This document shows positions 43,024 to 49,402 of a stretch of 49,402 nucleotides of DNA, one piece after another. The position numbers were made by a program, and so were the translations under genes. The notes under the pieces were generated by a model. That model was given only the letters and a program-made list of their open reading frames with translations. It was not told the DNA's origin and made no database searches. The first letter of the stretch is position 1; each line of letters starts with the position of its first letter. Source of the stretch: Candidatus Magasanikiibacteriota bacterium (GTDB taxonomy: Bacteria; Patescibacteriota; Patescibacteriia; Magasanikbacterales; GWA2-37-8); NCBI GenBank assembly GCA_030650025.1, contig JAUSEN010000025.1:64601-114002 (forward strand). Direction: 5' to 3'.

Positions 43024-43251
43024 ATGAAACAACAATTCACTGCTGTCTACCAAAAAAAAGGTAAGTGGTACCTGGGCTGGGTGGAAGAAATAAGTGGCGT
43101 TAACACCCAAGGCAAAACATTGGCCGAAGCGCGAGCGAATCTTCAGGAAGCGTTGGGTTTAATTTTGGATGTTAACCAGCTGCTTTTAAAACGAGAAACC
43201 GGAACTACTCAAAAAACTATCCGCGAATCGCTGATTCTGCAAAGGGTATGA
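43024..43251 (+). CDS. hicB: HicB-family antitoxin
   Basis: 75 aa: FTAVYQKKGKWYLGWVEEIS, then TQGKTLAEARANLQEALGLI, the HicB/UPF0150 fold core with G-x-W-Y-L-G-W-V-E-E-I. Short C-terminal helix, no clear DNA-binding domain. Antitoxin-first order; its TGA overlaps the ATG of hicA (ATGA). A TTGACT box at 42963 may be part of its promoter. Confidence 0.85.
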   Translation: MKQQFTAVYQKKGKWYLGWVEEISGVNTQGKTLAEARANLQEALGLILDVNQLLLKRETGTTQKTIRESLILQRV

Positions 43252-43418
43252 AGCGGAATGATTTAATACGGCACCTGCTTAAATGTGGCTGCGCATTTAT
43301 TCGCGAAGGCGCCAACCACAGCGTATTTTTTAATCCCCTGCTCCGCAAAACTTCCACCGTGCCAAGGCATAATGAAATAGAAAATTTTTTAGGAGTTAAG
43401 TTAATAGAAAAAAAGTAA
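43248..43418 (+). CDS. hicA: HicA-family mRNA interferase toxin
   Basis: Below the track cutoff. 56 aa, MKRNDLIRHLLKCGCAFIRE then GANHSVFFNPLLRKTSTVPR. The GxxHSVFxNP turn with catalytic His and the T-x-V-P-R-H-x-E-I run are HicA signatures. Start overlaps the hicB stop by 4 bp. Ends with IEKK and TAA. Confidence 0.88.
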   Translation: MKRNDLIRHLLKCGCAFIREGANHSVFFNPLLRKTSTVPRHNEIENFLGVKLIEKK

Positions 43419-43422
43419 AACT

Positions 43423-43776
43423 ATGTCATTGAAACGCTTAAGAGGGTTTTTCAAAAAAGTTCCAGGCGCGGCGAGCGAAGCGCCTCTGGCGGAAGAAACC
43501 GCTAAGACTGTAATTTCGCTGGGGTTATCGGAAACTCTCCAACGCGGTTTTTTTCCTCAACCACTAAAACACCTCGGTAAAAAGGCGCGCCCGCAATCAT
43601 TAATTTTTGACCTTACTGACTTAGGTAAGTTGCATTTTGATGCCGTGCGATCCGAACAGTTTACCACTGATTATCATAGCGGCCCTGATGAGCTTTTGGT
43701 ATGGACCGCTGAAGATAAATTCCGGGGTTTAGTTTTTGATAACCGCTACCGCTATCAAGGCCCCTGGAATAAATAA
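43423..43776 (+). CDS. Unknown 117-aa protein
   Basis: Not recognised. No signal peptide or membrane segment. N-terminus basic (MSLKRLRGFFKKVPGAASEA), then a small mixed alpha/beta region with QSLIFDLTDLGKLHFDAVRS and FTTDYHSGPDELLVWTAEDK. Begins 4 bp after hicA and ends 2 bp before htpX. It may be cargo of the insertion that separates lemA from htpX. Confidence 0.5.
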   Translation: MSLKRLRGFFKKVPGAASEAPLAEETAKTVISLGLSETLQRGFFPQPLKHLGKKARPQSLIFDLTDLGKLHFDAVRSEQFTTDYHSGPDELLVWTAEDKFRGLVFDNRYRYQGPWNK

Positions 43777-43778
43777 TT

Positions 43779-44675
43779 ATGTACTCCCAAATTACCGCCA
43801 ATAAACGCAAGTCCGTAGTGCTGATGATGATTTTTATCGCTATCATCATTGGCCTCGGATATGTATTTAGCTACGCCCAAGGCGATACGACTTACGCGGG
43901 GGTTTGGTTCGCGATTATATTTTCGCTATTCTCTACTTCGATATCATATTTTAGCGGCGATAAAATCGCTTTGTGGACCAGCGGAGCCAAACCAGTCAAG
44001 CGGGAGGAAAATTTGTATTTATACCGGATGATCGAAAATTTATGCATCGCTCAAGGTGTAAAGACTATTCCAAAAATTTATGTAATGGAGGATGCCGCCA
44101 TCAACGCCTTTGCCACCGGAAGGAACCCGGCGCACGCGAGTATCGCGGTAACGCGAGGAGCCTTGGAAAAACTAGAGAATGAGGAACTAGAAGGCGTGTT
44201 GGCGCATGAACTCTCGCACATTACTAATTATGATATTAGATTTATGATGCTGGTGGCAGTCTTAGTCGGTTCGATTTCGATATTAGCCAATATATTTTTA
44301 CGCTCGCGCTTTATGTTCGGAGGCCGACGTGATAGCAACAGTGGCGGTGGCCAACTCGGAGCGATTTTTATGATTATCGGCATTATTCTCGCTATTCTCT
44401 CGCCCATTATCGCTGAACTGATTAAGCTGGCAATATCCCGCCGGCGCGAATATTTGGCCGATGCCTCGGGAGCGCTCTTAACGCGCTACCCCGAAGGGCT
44501 GGCCAAAGCCTTAGAAAAAATCGCGCAAGAAAATATGCCGCTTAAGACTGCCTCGGACGCCACCGCCCATCTGTTTATCTCTAACCCTTTTGGGGGTAAA
44601 AAACTGCACACCCTATTTTCCTCGCATCCGCCGGTAGCGGAACGCGTTAAACGATTGCGAGAGATGGGGGTGTAA
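43779..44675 (+). CDS. htpX: M48-family membrane zinc metalloprotease HtpX
   Basis: 298 aa. Two N-terminal membrane helices, then the zinc motif GVLAHELSHITNYDIRFMML (HExxH), two more helices and the downstream ligand region SRRREYLADASGALLTRYPE with the third Glu ligand. C-terminal LFSSHPPVAERVKRLREM is a family signature. It degrades damaged membrane proteins. Normally adjacent to lemA in many bacteria. Confidence 0.95.
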   Translation: MYSQITANKRKSVVLMMIFIAIIIGLGYVFSYAQGDTTYAGVWFAIIFSLFSTSISYFSGDKIALWTSGAKPVKREENLYLYRMIENLCIAQGVKTIPKIYVMEDAAINAFATGRNPAHASIAVTRGALEKLENEELEGVLAHELSHITNYDIRFMMLVAVLVGSISILANIFLRSRFMFGGRRDSNSGGGQLGAIFMIIGIILAILSPIIAELIKLAISRRREYLADASGALLTRYPEGLAKALEKIAQENMPLKTASDATAHLFISNPFGGKKLHTLFSSHPPVAERVKRLREMGV

Positions 44676-44711
44676 AATTCTGTCTTTTAATTAACTCTAC
44701 TAACTAATTAT

Positions 44712-45131
44712 ATGAGCGTAGGAGTTCCCGACGTGAGAATCACTATAATAGTAATGCTGCGAATTTTCATTGCATTCTTAATACATATTATACCCATTGG
44801 AAAGGCGCTGAGACAAATAATTAACAGAAAGGATTTAAAACACAATCGCAGATTTTGGATAATATCGTTGCTCGCTCCCTTAATCATCGGGCTATTTGGG
44901 CTATATGCGTCTTGGGCTTGGTATGCGTCTTGGGCGGAGTGGCTGGTGCTAGGTCTTCCGCTTGCTCTGGTGGTAGCCATTGCTTATTTTATAATTGAAC
45001 GGGGTGGCAAACGAATGATCAGTAAGATTATTCTTATTGCTATTTTGTTTGCAATCTTTTATTTTGGCTCCGCATATTTGGCAAGATACTTTATAAATAA
45101 TCTTCTTCCAACTCAACAACAAGTAGACTAA
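44712..45131 (+). CDS. Small integral membrane protein, 139 aa, unknown
   Basis: Four hydrophobic segments (approx. 10-30, 48-66, 75-95, 105-128): MLRIFIAFLIHIIPIGKAL, WIISLLAPLIIGLFGLYASW, LVLGLPLALVVAIAYFIIE, ISKIILIAILFAIFYFGSAY. A short tandem repeat in the DNA (TATGCGTCTTGGGC twice) gives YASWAWYASWAEW. Not recognised. Follows htpX by ~36 bp. Confidence 0.6.
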   Translation: MSVGVPDVRITIIVMLRIFIAFLIHIIPIGKALRQIINRKDLKHNRRFWIISLLAPLIIGLFGLYASWAWYASWAEWLVLGLPLALVVAIAYFIIERGGKRMISKIILIAILFAIFYFGSAYLARYFINNLLPTQQQVD

Positions 45132-45256
45132 GCAAAAAAACTGCCAAAAGAAAAATGTTTTTGCTGGGACGACTTAAATAATTTTTGTGTTCCACTGGTG
45201 GACTGTAGTTAACACCCGATAACTAATTACATTCCCGTCAAGCGTCTATTGTGGAT

Positions 45257-45288
45257 AACCAAACCACGCCGCTAGGCGCGGTTTGGTT
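45257..45288. terminator. Hairpin after membrane protein gene
   Basis: AACCAAACC-A-CGCC-GCTA-GGCG-C-GGTTTGGTT, one mismatch; only a weak T-run follows, so terminator function is uncertain. Next to a TGTGGATAA box at 45250. Confidence 0.5.
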
Positions 45289-45334
45289 TAATCATATAGT
45301 CAACAGAGGACGACTGTTTGTCCAAACCGAGTAA

Positions 45335-45366
45335 ATGACACCGCTTTGGCTTCGCTCGAAATGACA
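45335..45366. repeat. Partial TGACA...TGACA repeat remnant
   Basis: AATGACACCGCTTTGGCTTCGCTCGAAATGACA-type fragment resembling the ends of the nrdD/secA/tsaD elements. Adjacent to the truncated ATPase gene. Confidence 0.5.
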
Positions 45367-45385
45367 AAAACCAACGTTTCGTAAT

Positions 45386-45550
45386 TTAAAGAATTTCTTT
45401 AATTAACGTGGTCTTGCCCACTTGCCTGGCGCCGTAGAGAATAACTACTTTCCCCTTAAAAAGTACTGCCTCAATTTTTGGCGCCGAATTATGCACAGCC
45501 GAGAACAACAAAATTACATCAGAAAACCGCATCTGTTTGACTAAAATCAT
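45386..45550 (-). pseudogene. Truncated AAA-type ATPase, N-terminal fragment
   Basis: 54 aa ending in KVVILYGARQVGKTTLIKEI then TAA. The Walker A GARQVGKTTL is that of DUF4143-type AAA ATPases, which are ~400 aa; everything after the P-loop is missing. A repeat fragment lies just beyond the stop, so an insertion or deletion may have removed the rest. Confidence 0.7.
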
Positions 45551-45573
45551 GGCGCCTGGCATACTTTAACCTT

Positions 45574-45783
45574 ATGAAGATAACTAAAGTTCAAAACTAT
45601 AAAGTTATTATCGAACGCGGCGAAGACGGCTATTTTGTGGCGCAGGTGCCCGCTTTGCCGGGTTGCGTCACACAGGCAAAAACTTACGAAAAACTCCGCG
45701 AGCGGACTCGAGAGGCGATTGAGCTATGCTTGGAGGTGACGGAACGCGTAAAACGCCTGCGCCAAATGGAGGCGCAAACTTAG
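45574..45783 (+). CDS. HicB-like protein without partner
   Basis: 69 aa: YKVIIERGEDGYFVAQVPAL then PGCVTQAKTYEKLRERTREA, the UPF0150/HicB pattern GYFVAQVPALPGC. No hicA-like ORF is seen on either side. Possibly an orphan antitoxin. The HAD gene starts 3 bp after its stop. Confidence 0.75.
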   Translation: MKITKVQNYKVIIERGEDGYFVAQVPALPGCVTQAKTYEKLRERTREAIELCLEVTERVKRLRQMEAQT

Positions 45784-45786
45784 CGT

Positions 45787-46440
45787 ATGACCATGCCAGC
45801 GCGCATCGCCTTTATTTTTGACATGGACGGGGTGGTGGTGGATTCAATACCATACCACAAAGCGGGGTGGAAAAAATTTATTGAAGAAAACGGCAAGAAA
45901 TTTACTGATAAATTTTTTGACGCCAAAATAAACGCCAAGCGCGCGCCGGAAATTATGCGCGCGATTTTTGGTAAAAAAATGACGCTGGAAAAAATTTGGA
46001 AAATTGATGAGTTGAGAGAGGCCAAATGAAGGAATAGCTTTGCTCCGCATTGTAAGCCGCTCCCTGGGCTTAAAAAATTTCTGGAACAAGCCCGGCGCGC
46101 GAAAATTCCGATGGCTTTGGCCACTTCGGCGCCGCCGAAAAATGTTGCCTTGGTTTTTAAAAAAACAAAACTAAAAAAATATTTCAAATTTGTTATTGAT
46201 GCCACCGGCGTTAAACATGGCAAGCCGGCGCCGGATATATTTTTAAAGGCGGCGAAAAAGCTTGGGGCCAAACCACAAAACTGCGTGGTGTTTGAAGACG
46301 CGCTAAATGGCGTAACGGCGGCGCGGCGCGCGAAGATGAAATTAGTCGCGGTCACTACGACTTATACTAAAAACCAGCTAGCGCCGGCTAACTGGTTTAT
46401 TAAAGATTTTAGCAAAATCAAATTAAATGATTTGCATTAG
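45787..46440 (+). pseudogene. HAD-superfamily hydrolase (beta-phosphoglucomutase-like) with in-frame TGA
   Basis: Motif I FIFDMDGVVVDSIPYH, motif II ALATSAPPK, motif III KHGKPAPDIF and motif IV CVVFEDALNGVTAA are all present. A single in-frame TGA at 46027-46029 splits the frame; the same frame reads on as RNSFAPHCKPLPGLKKFLEQ, which matches family sequence, so only one codon blocks it. The codon corresponds to a place where relatives often have Tyr or similar. Other genes use TGA as stop. Either a recent nonsense mutation, a sequencing error or recoding. Confidence 0.7.
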
Positions 46441-46460
46441 CTAGAATTAAAATAAAATCA

Positions 46461-46497
46461 AAAATCCTCTTAGTTATTGCTAAGAGGATTTTTATTT
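46461..46497. terminator. Bidirectional terminator
   Basis: AAAATCCTCTTAG / CTAAGAGGATTTT 13-bp perfect stem around TTATTG, T-rich on both strands. Serves the HAD gene and the converging 818-aa gene. Confidence 0.88.
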
Positions 46498-48953
46498 TAT
46501 TTACCACGACCCTTGTCTTTCCGCTCTCGTTTCTCGCGGGCGCGACGTTTTGTATTACTCTCGTGTGGTGGCTTAGGGACAACAGCGGTTGTCTCTGGTT
46601 TCATGGCCGCGGCTTCTCTGACCATTGAAGGACTAACAACGACCTTGGGTTCAACGCCACGGGGCGCTTCGGCAACTACAGTTTTGGCAAGGGCTCCTCG
46701 ACTGCGAATTTTTTCTACACTACTAGGAGTAACACGCGGCGGAGCCGATTCTCCGGACAAAGCGCTAGCTGGAGTAGGCGCTGGTTCAGCGGCTGGCGCG
46801 GCTGGCTGTTCAGGCGCGGGAGGAACAACCGGCTCGGGCGGAACTTCTACCGTGAGAGGCGGACGGGCCAGGGCGGCGGCTTGGTCTTGCAACTTTTTAA
46901 CTCGGGCGGCCACGCTTAAAGCTAGATCATTCACTACTTTCTCTAGGCCAGAGGCCGCGGTTATTAATTCTTTGCCTTCGTCGCTCGCGGCGGACACGCG
47001 GCCATCCGCTATGGGAATGACGATCAACTTAATATTGGAGATCCCTTTGGTGTTAACAAGAACAAGGCCGATTAATTTGCTAGTATCAAGTATCGGCCCA
47101 ATAATTGCGATAAGATCCTGGTTAGTTTTGGGAATAGTTTTGGCCGCCTGCTCGGAAACCATTTGGGCCACAGCCTCAAATTTAGCTTTGGCGCGAAGCA
47201 GGCGCTCGCGACGAACCGTGGCCGGTTCGTAAAACTTGGTCAAGAGAGAACCTTTGGCGTCTTTAATGCCAACAGATTTTTGGTCTTTAACGGCCTGCAA
47301 AAATTTGGCCCCGGCGGGAGTCTGGCCGTTAAAAAATGCGTCCGCGGCATCTAAATCTTTAATGAGGATAGTTTTAAGCGCTTCAAATTTAGCGGTAATC
47401 TGTTCGACATCATCGTGGCTTTGCTTAACTTCGGCTGGTTCAGTAAAGATAGCCGCGGCCGCGTCAATTTTTACCGGTGAAGCGGCTAGTTTGTCCGCCG
47501 CTTTCTTGAGGCCACTATAAACATCAAAGGCGCGGGCTAACATACCATTGATTGATTTGGCGATATAATCACCACTCTCTTTAAGGCGCTGGCCCATGCC
47601 GCTATGCTCGGGAATAGAACCGTCGACAATTAAATCTACCTCTACCGCGACTTTTAACGCTTTCCCTAATCGTTTAATGGTAACGCCCTGGTCGCGATTA
47701 GATAAATTTTCCAGCATGTCCTCAATTGTTTGGACAAGGCCAACGGAAACTATGGTTTTGAATTCTGCTCCAACTAATACGGCCAGCTTATCCGCCAGAG
47801 CTTTAGCGCGAGCCATAACTTCGGCCCGGACTTGCTTTTGTTTCCGGTTAGCCTGCGGTAATTGGTCGGGAGCTAGTTCCTTTAACTCTGCTTTTAAAGA
47901 TTTGACTGTTTCCAAAAATTTGGCTCCGGCGGGCGTCTCTCCCGAAAAAAATGCTTGGGCGGCGGCCAGACGATGTTCAATGTTAGGCTGTTGCAGACCA
48001 ATTTCACGGATCAAAGCGGACATTTCTCTGTCGCTCTGATCCGCCTCGCGCATAATGGCTTGTTCATCTAGTTCGCGTTGGAGATGTTGTTCGCGCACGG
48101 CAATTTTACCTGGTAAGGCGGCGGCGACATCATCGTCCGTAAATGGCAGTTTGTTTTCGGGAATTTTATCAAAATCCGCGAAGGCCGCTTTGACAGCCGC
48201 CGCGCGTTCGGCAGGGGAAGCGTCGTTTGATATGGCGGCAATCCTCTCGCCCGTAAGGCGAAAAGCGTCGGCATGCCGCAGAGCGTATAAGACAGAACTA
48301 AAAGCAAAATCAACGGGCCGTTCCGCGACGATCTTTTGCGTTGCTTGAAATTCTGTGGAAGTTCTAGCAAAGTTATCAAATTCCAATTCCGCGTCCGCGG
48401 CCGCTTCTGCGCTCGCGGACATATCGCGCTGTAGTTCCGCCATCGCCTTTTTAATAAAAGCGTTAATCTCATTAGTGACCGCGCCCAGTTCTCTGACAGC
48501 ATCATAATGAGCGCGCTGAAGGCGCAGTAAGCCTTCAGAGCGTTTCCCTCTCTCTACTCTGTGCGCGGGAGCCTCCGCGTCTAGCTCCAGGCCTTTCTCC
48601 AGCCAGGCGGAGGGGACGCCTTCGGGGTCGCCGGCTTCGAGTAATTTTTCGTTCTCAGCGTAGGCGGCCGCTAATTTTCTGTTGCCAAAAATAAGATCCA
48701 CAACTTCATCGGCCGCGGCGGAGATGGCCTCGGCTTTCATTTTTTGTTCATGTTCTCTGATCGCCTGGCGATTTTTGGAATCGGCCGCGCCGCGAACGGA
48801 AAGCGCGCGCGACTGATCAAGAAGCTCGGCGTCTTTAGCCGCTTGCGCGGCCGCGCGGCGGGATTTTTCGGCGGCCACCAGGCGCCTAACTTCATTCGCG
48901 GCGGAATCCGGATCATTCGGATCAAACCCTAAAGATGGTTTTTCTCCTGGCAT
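46497..48953 (-). CDS. Unknown 818-aa protein with internal duplication
   Basis: Not recognised. Helical throughout the first ~700 residues, with charged coiled-coil-like stretches in the first 100. A module of about 160 residues occurs twice (roughly 328-490 and 535-695): each copy starts AAxAFFxGxTPAGAKFLxxVK and ends in a helix with a VK/LKK pattern. A Pro/Ala/Glu-rich segment (~700-755) and a basic tail ending RRAREKRERKDKGRGK follow. No signal peptide, so probably cytoplasmic; the basic tail could bind nucleic acid. Shares the terminator with the HAD gene. Confidence 0.7.
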   Translation of the reverse strand: MPGEKPSLGFDPNDPDSAANEVRRLVAAEKSRRAAAQAAKDAELLDQSRALSVRGAADSKNRQAIREHEQKMKAEAISAAADEVVDLIFGNRKLAAAYAENEKLLEAGDPEGVPSAWLEKGLELDAEAPAHRVERGKRSEGLLRLQRAHYDAVRELGAVTNEINAFIKKAMAELQRDMSASAEAAADAELEFDNFARTSTEFQATQKIVAERPVDFAFSSVLYALRHADAFRLTGERIAAISNDASPAERAAAVKAAFADFDKIPENKLPFTDDDVAAALPGKIAVREQHLQRELDEQAIMREADQSDREMSALIREIGLQQPNIEHRLAAAQAFFSGETPAGAKFLETVKSLKAELKELAPDQLPQANRKQKQVRAEVMARAKALADKLAVLVGAEFKTIVSVGLVQTIEDMLENLSNRDQGVTIKRLGKALKVAVEVDLIVDGSIPEHSGMGQRLKESGDYIAKSINGMLARAFDVYSGLKKAADKLAASPVKIDAAAAIFTEPAEVKQSHDDVEQITAKFEALKTILIKDLDAADAFFNGQTPAGAKFLQAVKDQKSVGIKDAKGSLLTKFYEPATVRRERLLRAKAKFEAVAQMVSEQAAKTIPKTNQDLIAIIGPILDTSKLIGLVLVNTKGISNIKLIVIPIADGRVSAASDEGKELITAASGLEKVVNDLALSVAARVKKLQDQAAALARPPLTVEVPPEPVVPPAPEQPAAPAAEPAPTPASALSGESAPPRVTPSSVEKIRSRGALAKTVVAEAPRGVEPKVVVSPSMVREAAAMKPETTAVVPKPPHESNTKRRAREKRERKDKGRGK

Positions 48954-49090
48954 ATGGGTAAAACGAATAAAAAATTAACCCGTTTATATTATAGCAAATT
49001 TTGTGACTTCTGGACAATCATTGGATAAGCAATCGATGCGAACCTATTAATAAAGTTCCGAAAATTTTTGTGGAACCGCACCTCCATACC

Positions 49091-49366
49091 CTAAGCGCGC
49101 AAATAGCTGGCGGCGGCCTGAGCTGACGAAAAACGCGGGGAAACATTTTTACCTATTGCAATATCTCTAAGGGCACCGGTAATTTCTTTGCCAGCCGTAG
49201 TGTTAAATTTTTCGCTCCCCACTAAGCCCACAGTTAAATTGCCGGCCACAAAAGCCTTGGTGGCTAATTTAAGGACGTAAGCAAAGGCCAATCCTTCATC
49301 TTGAGCTTTGGCCATGGCTTGTCGTTTAAGTTTTTTGTCAATTTTGAAAATTACTTGAGTATTCAT
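49091..49366 (-). CDS. RelB/DinJ-like antitoxin, partner not seen
   Basis: 91 aa from ATG 49366: MNTQVIFKIDKKLKRQAMAK then AQDEGLAFAYVLKLATKAFV, the ribbon-helix-helix N-terminus of RelB/DinJ antitoxins. The C-terminal part would bind a RelE/YafQ-type toxin. No toxin ORF is seen in the ~137 bp downstream before the 818-aa gene, and the upstream side leaves the window. The track start 49393 uses TTG and extra residues. Confidence 0.7.
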   Translation of the reverse strand: MNTQVIFKIDKKLKRQAMAKAQDEGLAFAYVLKLATKAFVAGNLTVGLVGSEKFNTTAGKEITGALRDIAIGKNVSPRFSSAQAAASYLRA

Positions 49367-49402
49367 ATGATTTGACGAAATCATGCCGCGCAACGTCCTC
49401 TG

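Noticed and set aside
41615-43776. Prophage or complete integron
   Set aside because: No integrase, structural phage gene or attachment duplication seen; only a toxin-antitoxin pair and unknown genes.
46027-46029. UGA as a sense codon (alternative genetic code)
   Set aside because: TGA ends other genes at the expected place (2135-2137, 43249-43251), so the HAD TGA is more likely a mutation.
46477-47232. 251-aa + strand ORF opposite the 818-aa gene
   Set aside because: Low-complexity Ala/Gly/Thr-rich shadow of the Pro/Ala-rich C-terminus of the real gene; starts inside the bidirectional terminator.

Overview
The window looks like a chromosome segment of a Candidate Phyla Radiation (Patescibacteria, Parcubacteria-like) bacterium. 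This rests on gene content and style, not on a database search. It carries core translation, secretion and replication genes (argS, tyrS, valS, pheS, pheT, tsaD, dnaE, secA, secD, secF), an anaerobic ribonucleotide reductase, many lineage-restricted proteins of unknown function, and many short palindromic repeats inserted in frame in essential genes. TGA is used as a normal stop (for example at 2135-2137 and at the hicB/hicA junction), so UGA recoding as in Gracilibacteria or Absconditabacteria is not indicated.

Layout. 1-3.2 kb (+): 3' part of a secreted trypsin-like protease, a repeat-rich protein with a sigma-region-2-like tail, and a zinc ribbon plus ZIP transporter unit. 3.2-10.2 kb (-): small unknowns, a lipoprotein cyclophilin, argS, tyrS and valS. 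10.4-11.5 kb (+): a DHH-fold protein with a degenerate DHH motif. 11.6-20.7 kb (-): secF and secD (SecD carries parvulin domains), a Nudix/hicA/hicB cluster, secA, a DoxX-like protein and nrdG. 20.7-21.5 kb (+): a GC-rich mini-gene and two promoter-driven small RNA units, the second tRNA-like with an encoded CCA. 21.5-24.1 kb (-): an NrdR-box-controlled unit (Com-like zinc protein, nrdD) in which a repeat separates nrdD from its glycyl-radical segment. 24.2-27.1 kb: another GC-rich mini-gene, a TrmB-like regulator divergent from a GC-rich SPFH/prohibitin gene. 27.1-30.2 kb (+): a NodB deacetylase/VanY carboxypeptidase fusion, tRNA-Met(CAT) and a fourth GC-rich gene. 30.3-31.6 kb (+): tsaD, tail-to-tail with dnaE. 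31.6-41 kb (-): dnaE, a membrane coiled-coil protein and the tight rseP/unknown/pheS/pheT operon. 41-46.4 kb (+): lemA, a Tat-signal protein, an htpX remnant, hicBA, htpX, then decayed genes. 46.5-49.4 kb (-): an 818-aa protein with an internal duplication and a RelB-like antitoxin.

Working together: SecA and SecDF form the secretion path, with chaperone or isomerase functions (cyclophilin lipoprotein, parvulin domains in SecD) and envelope quality control (RseP, HtpX, trypsin-like protease). NrdD/NrdG supply dNTPs without oxygen.

The strongest leads are: (1) two adjacent small RNA units in which the 5' end of the first is nearly perfectly antisense to the centre of the tRNA-like second; (2) the separated glycyl-radical segment of NrdD under tandem NrdR boxes; (3) several families of palindromic repeats inside the reading frames of valS, pheT, secA, tsaD and dnaE; (4) four GC-rich, strong-SD genes that differ sharply from their neighbours. 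All calls come from reading the sequence; no searches were run.
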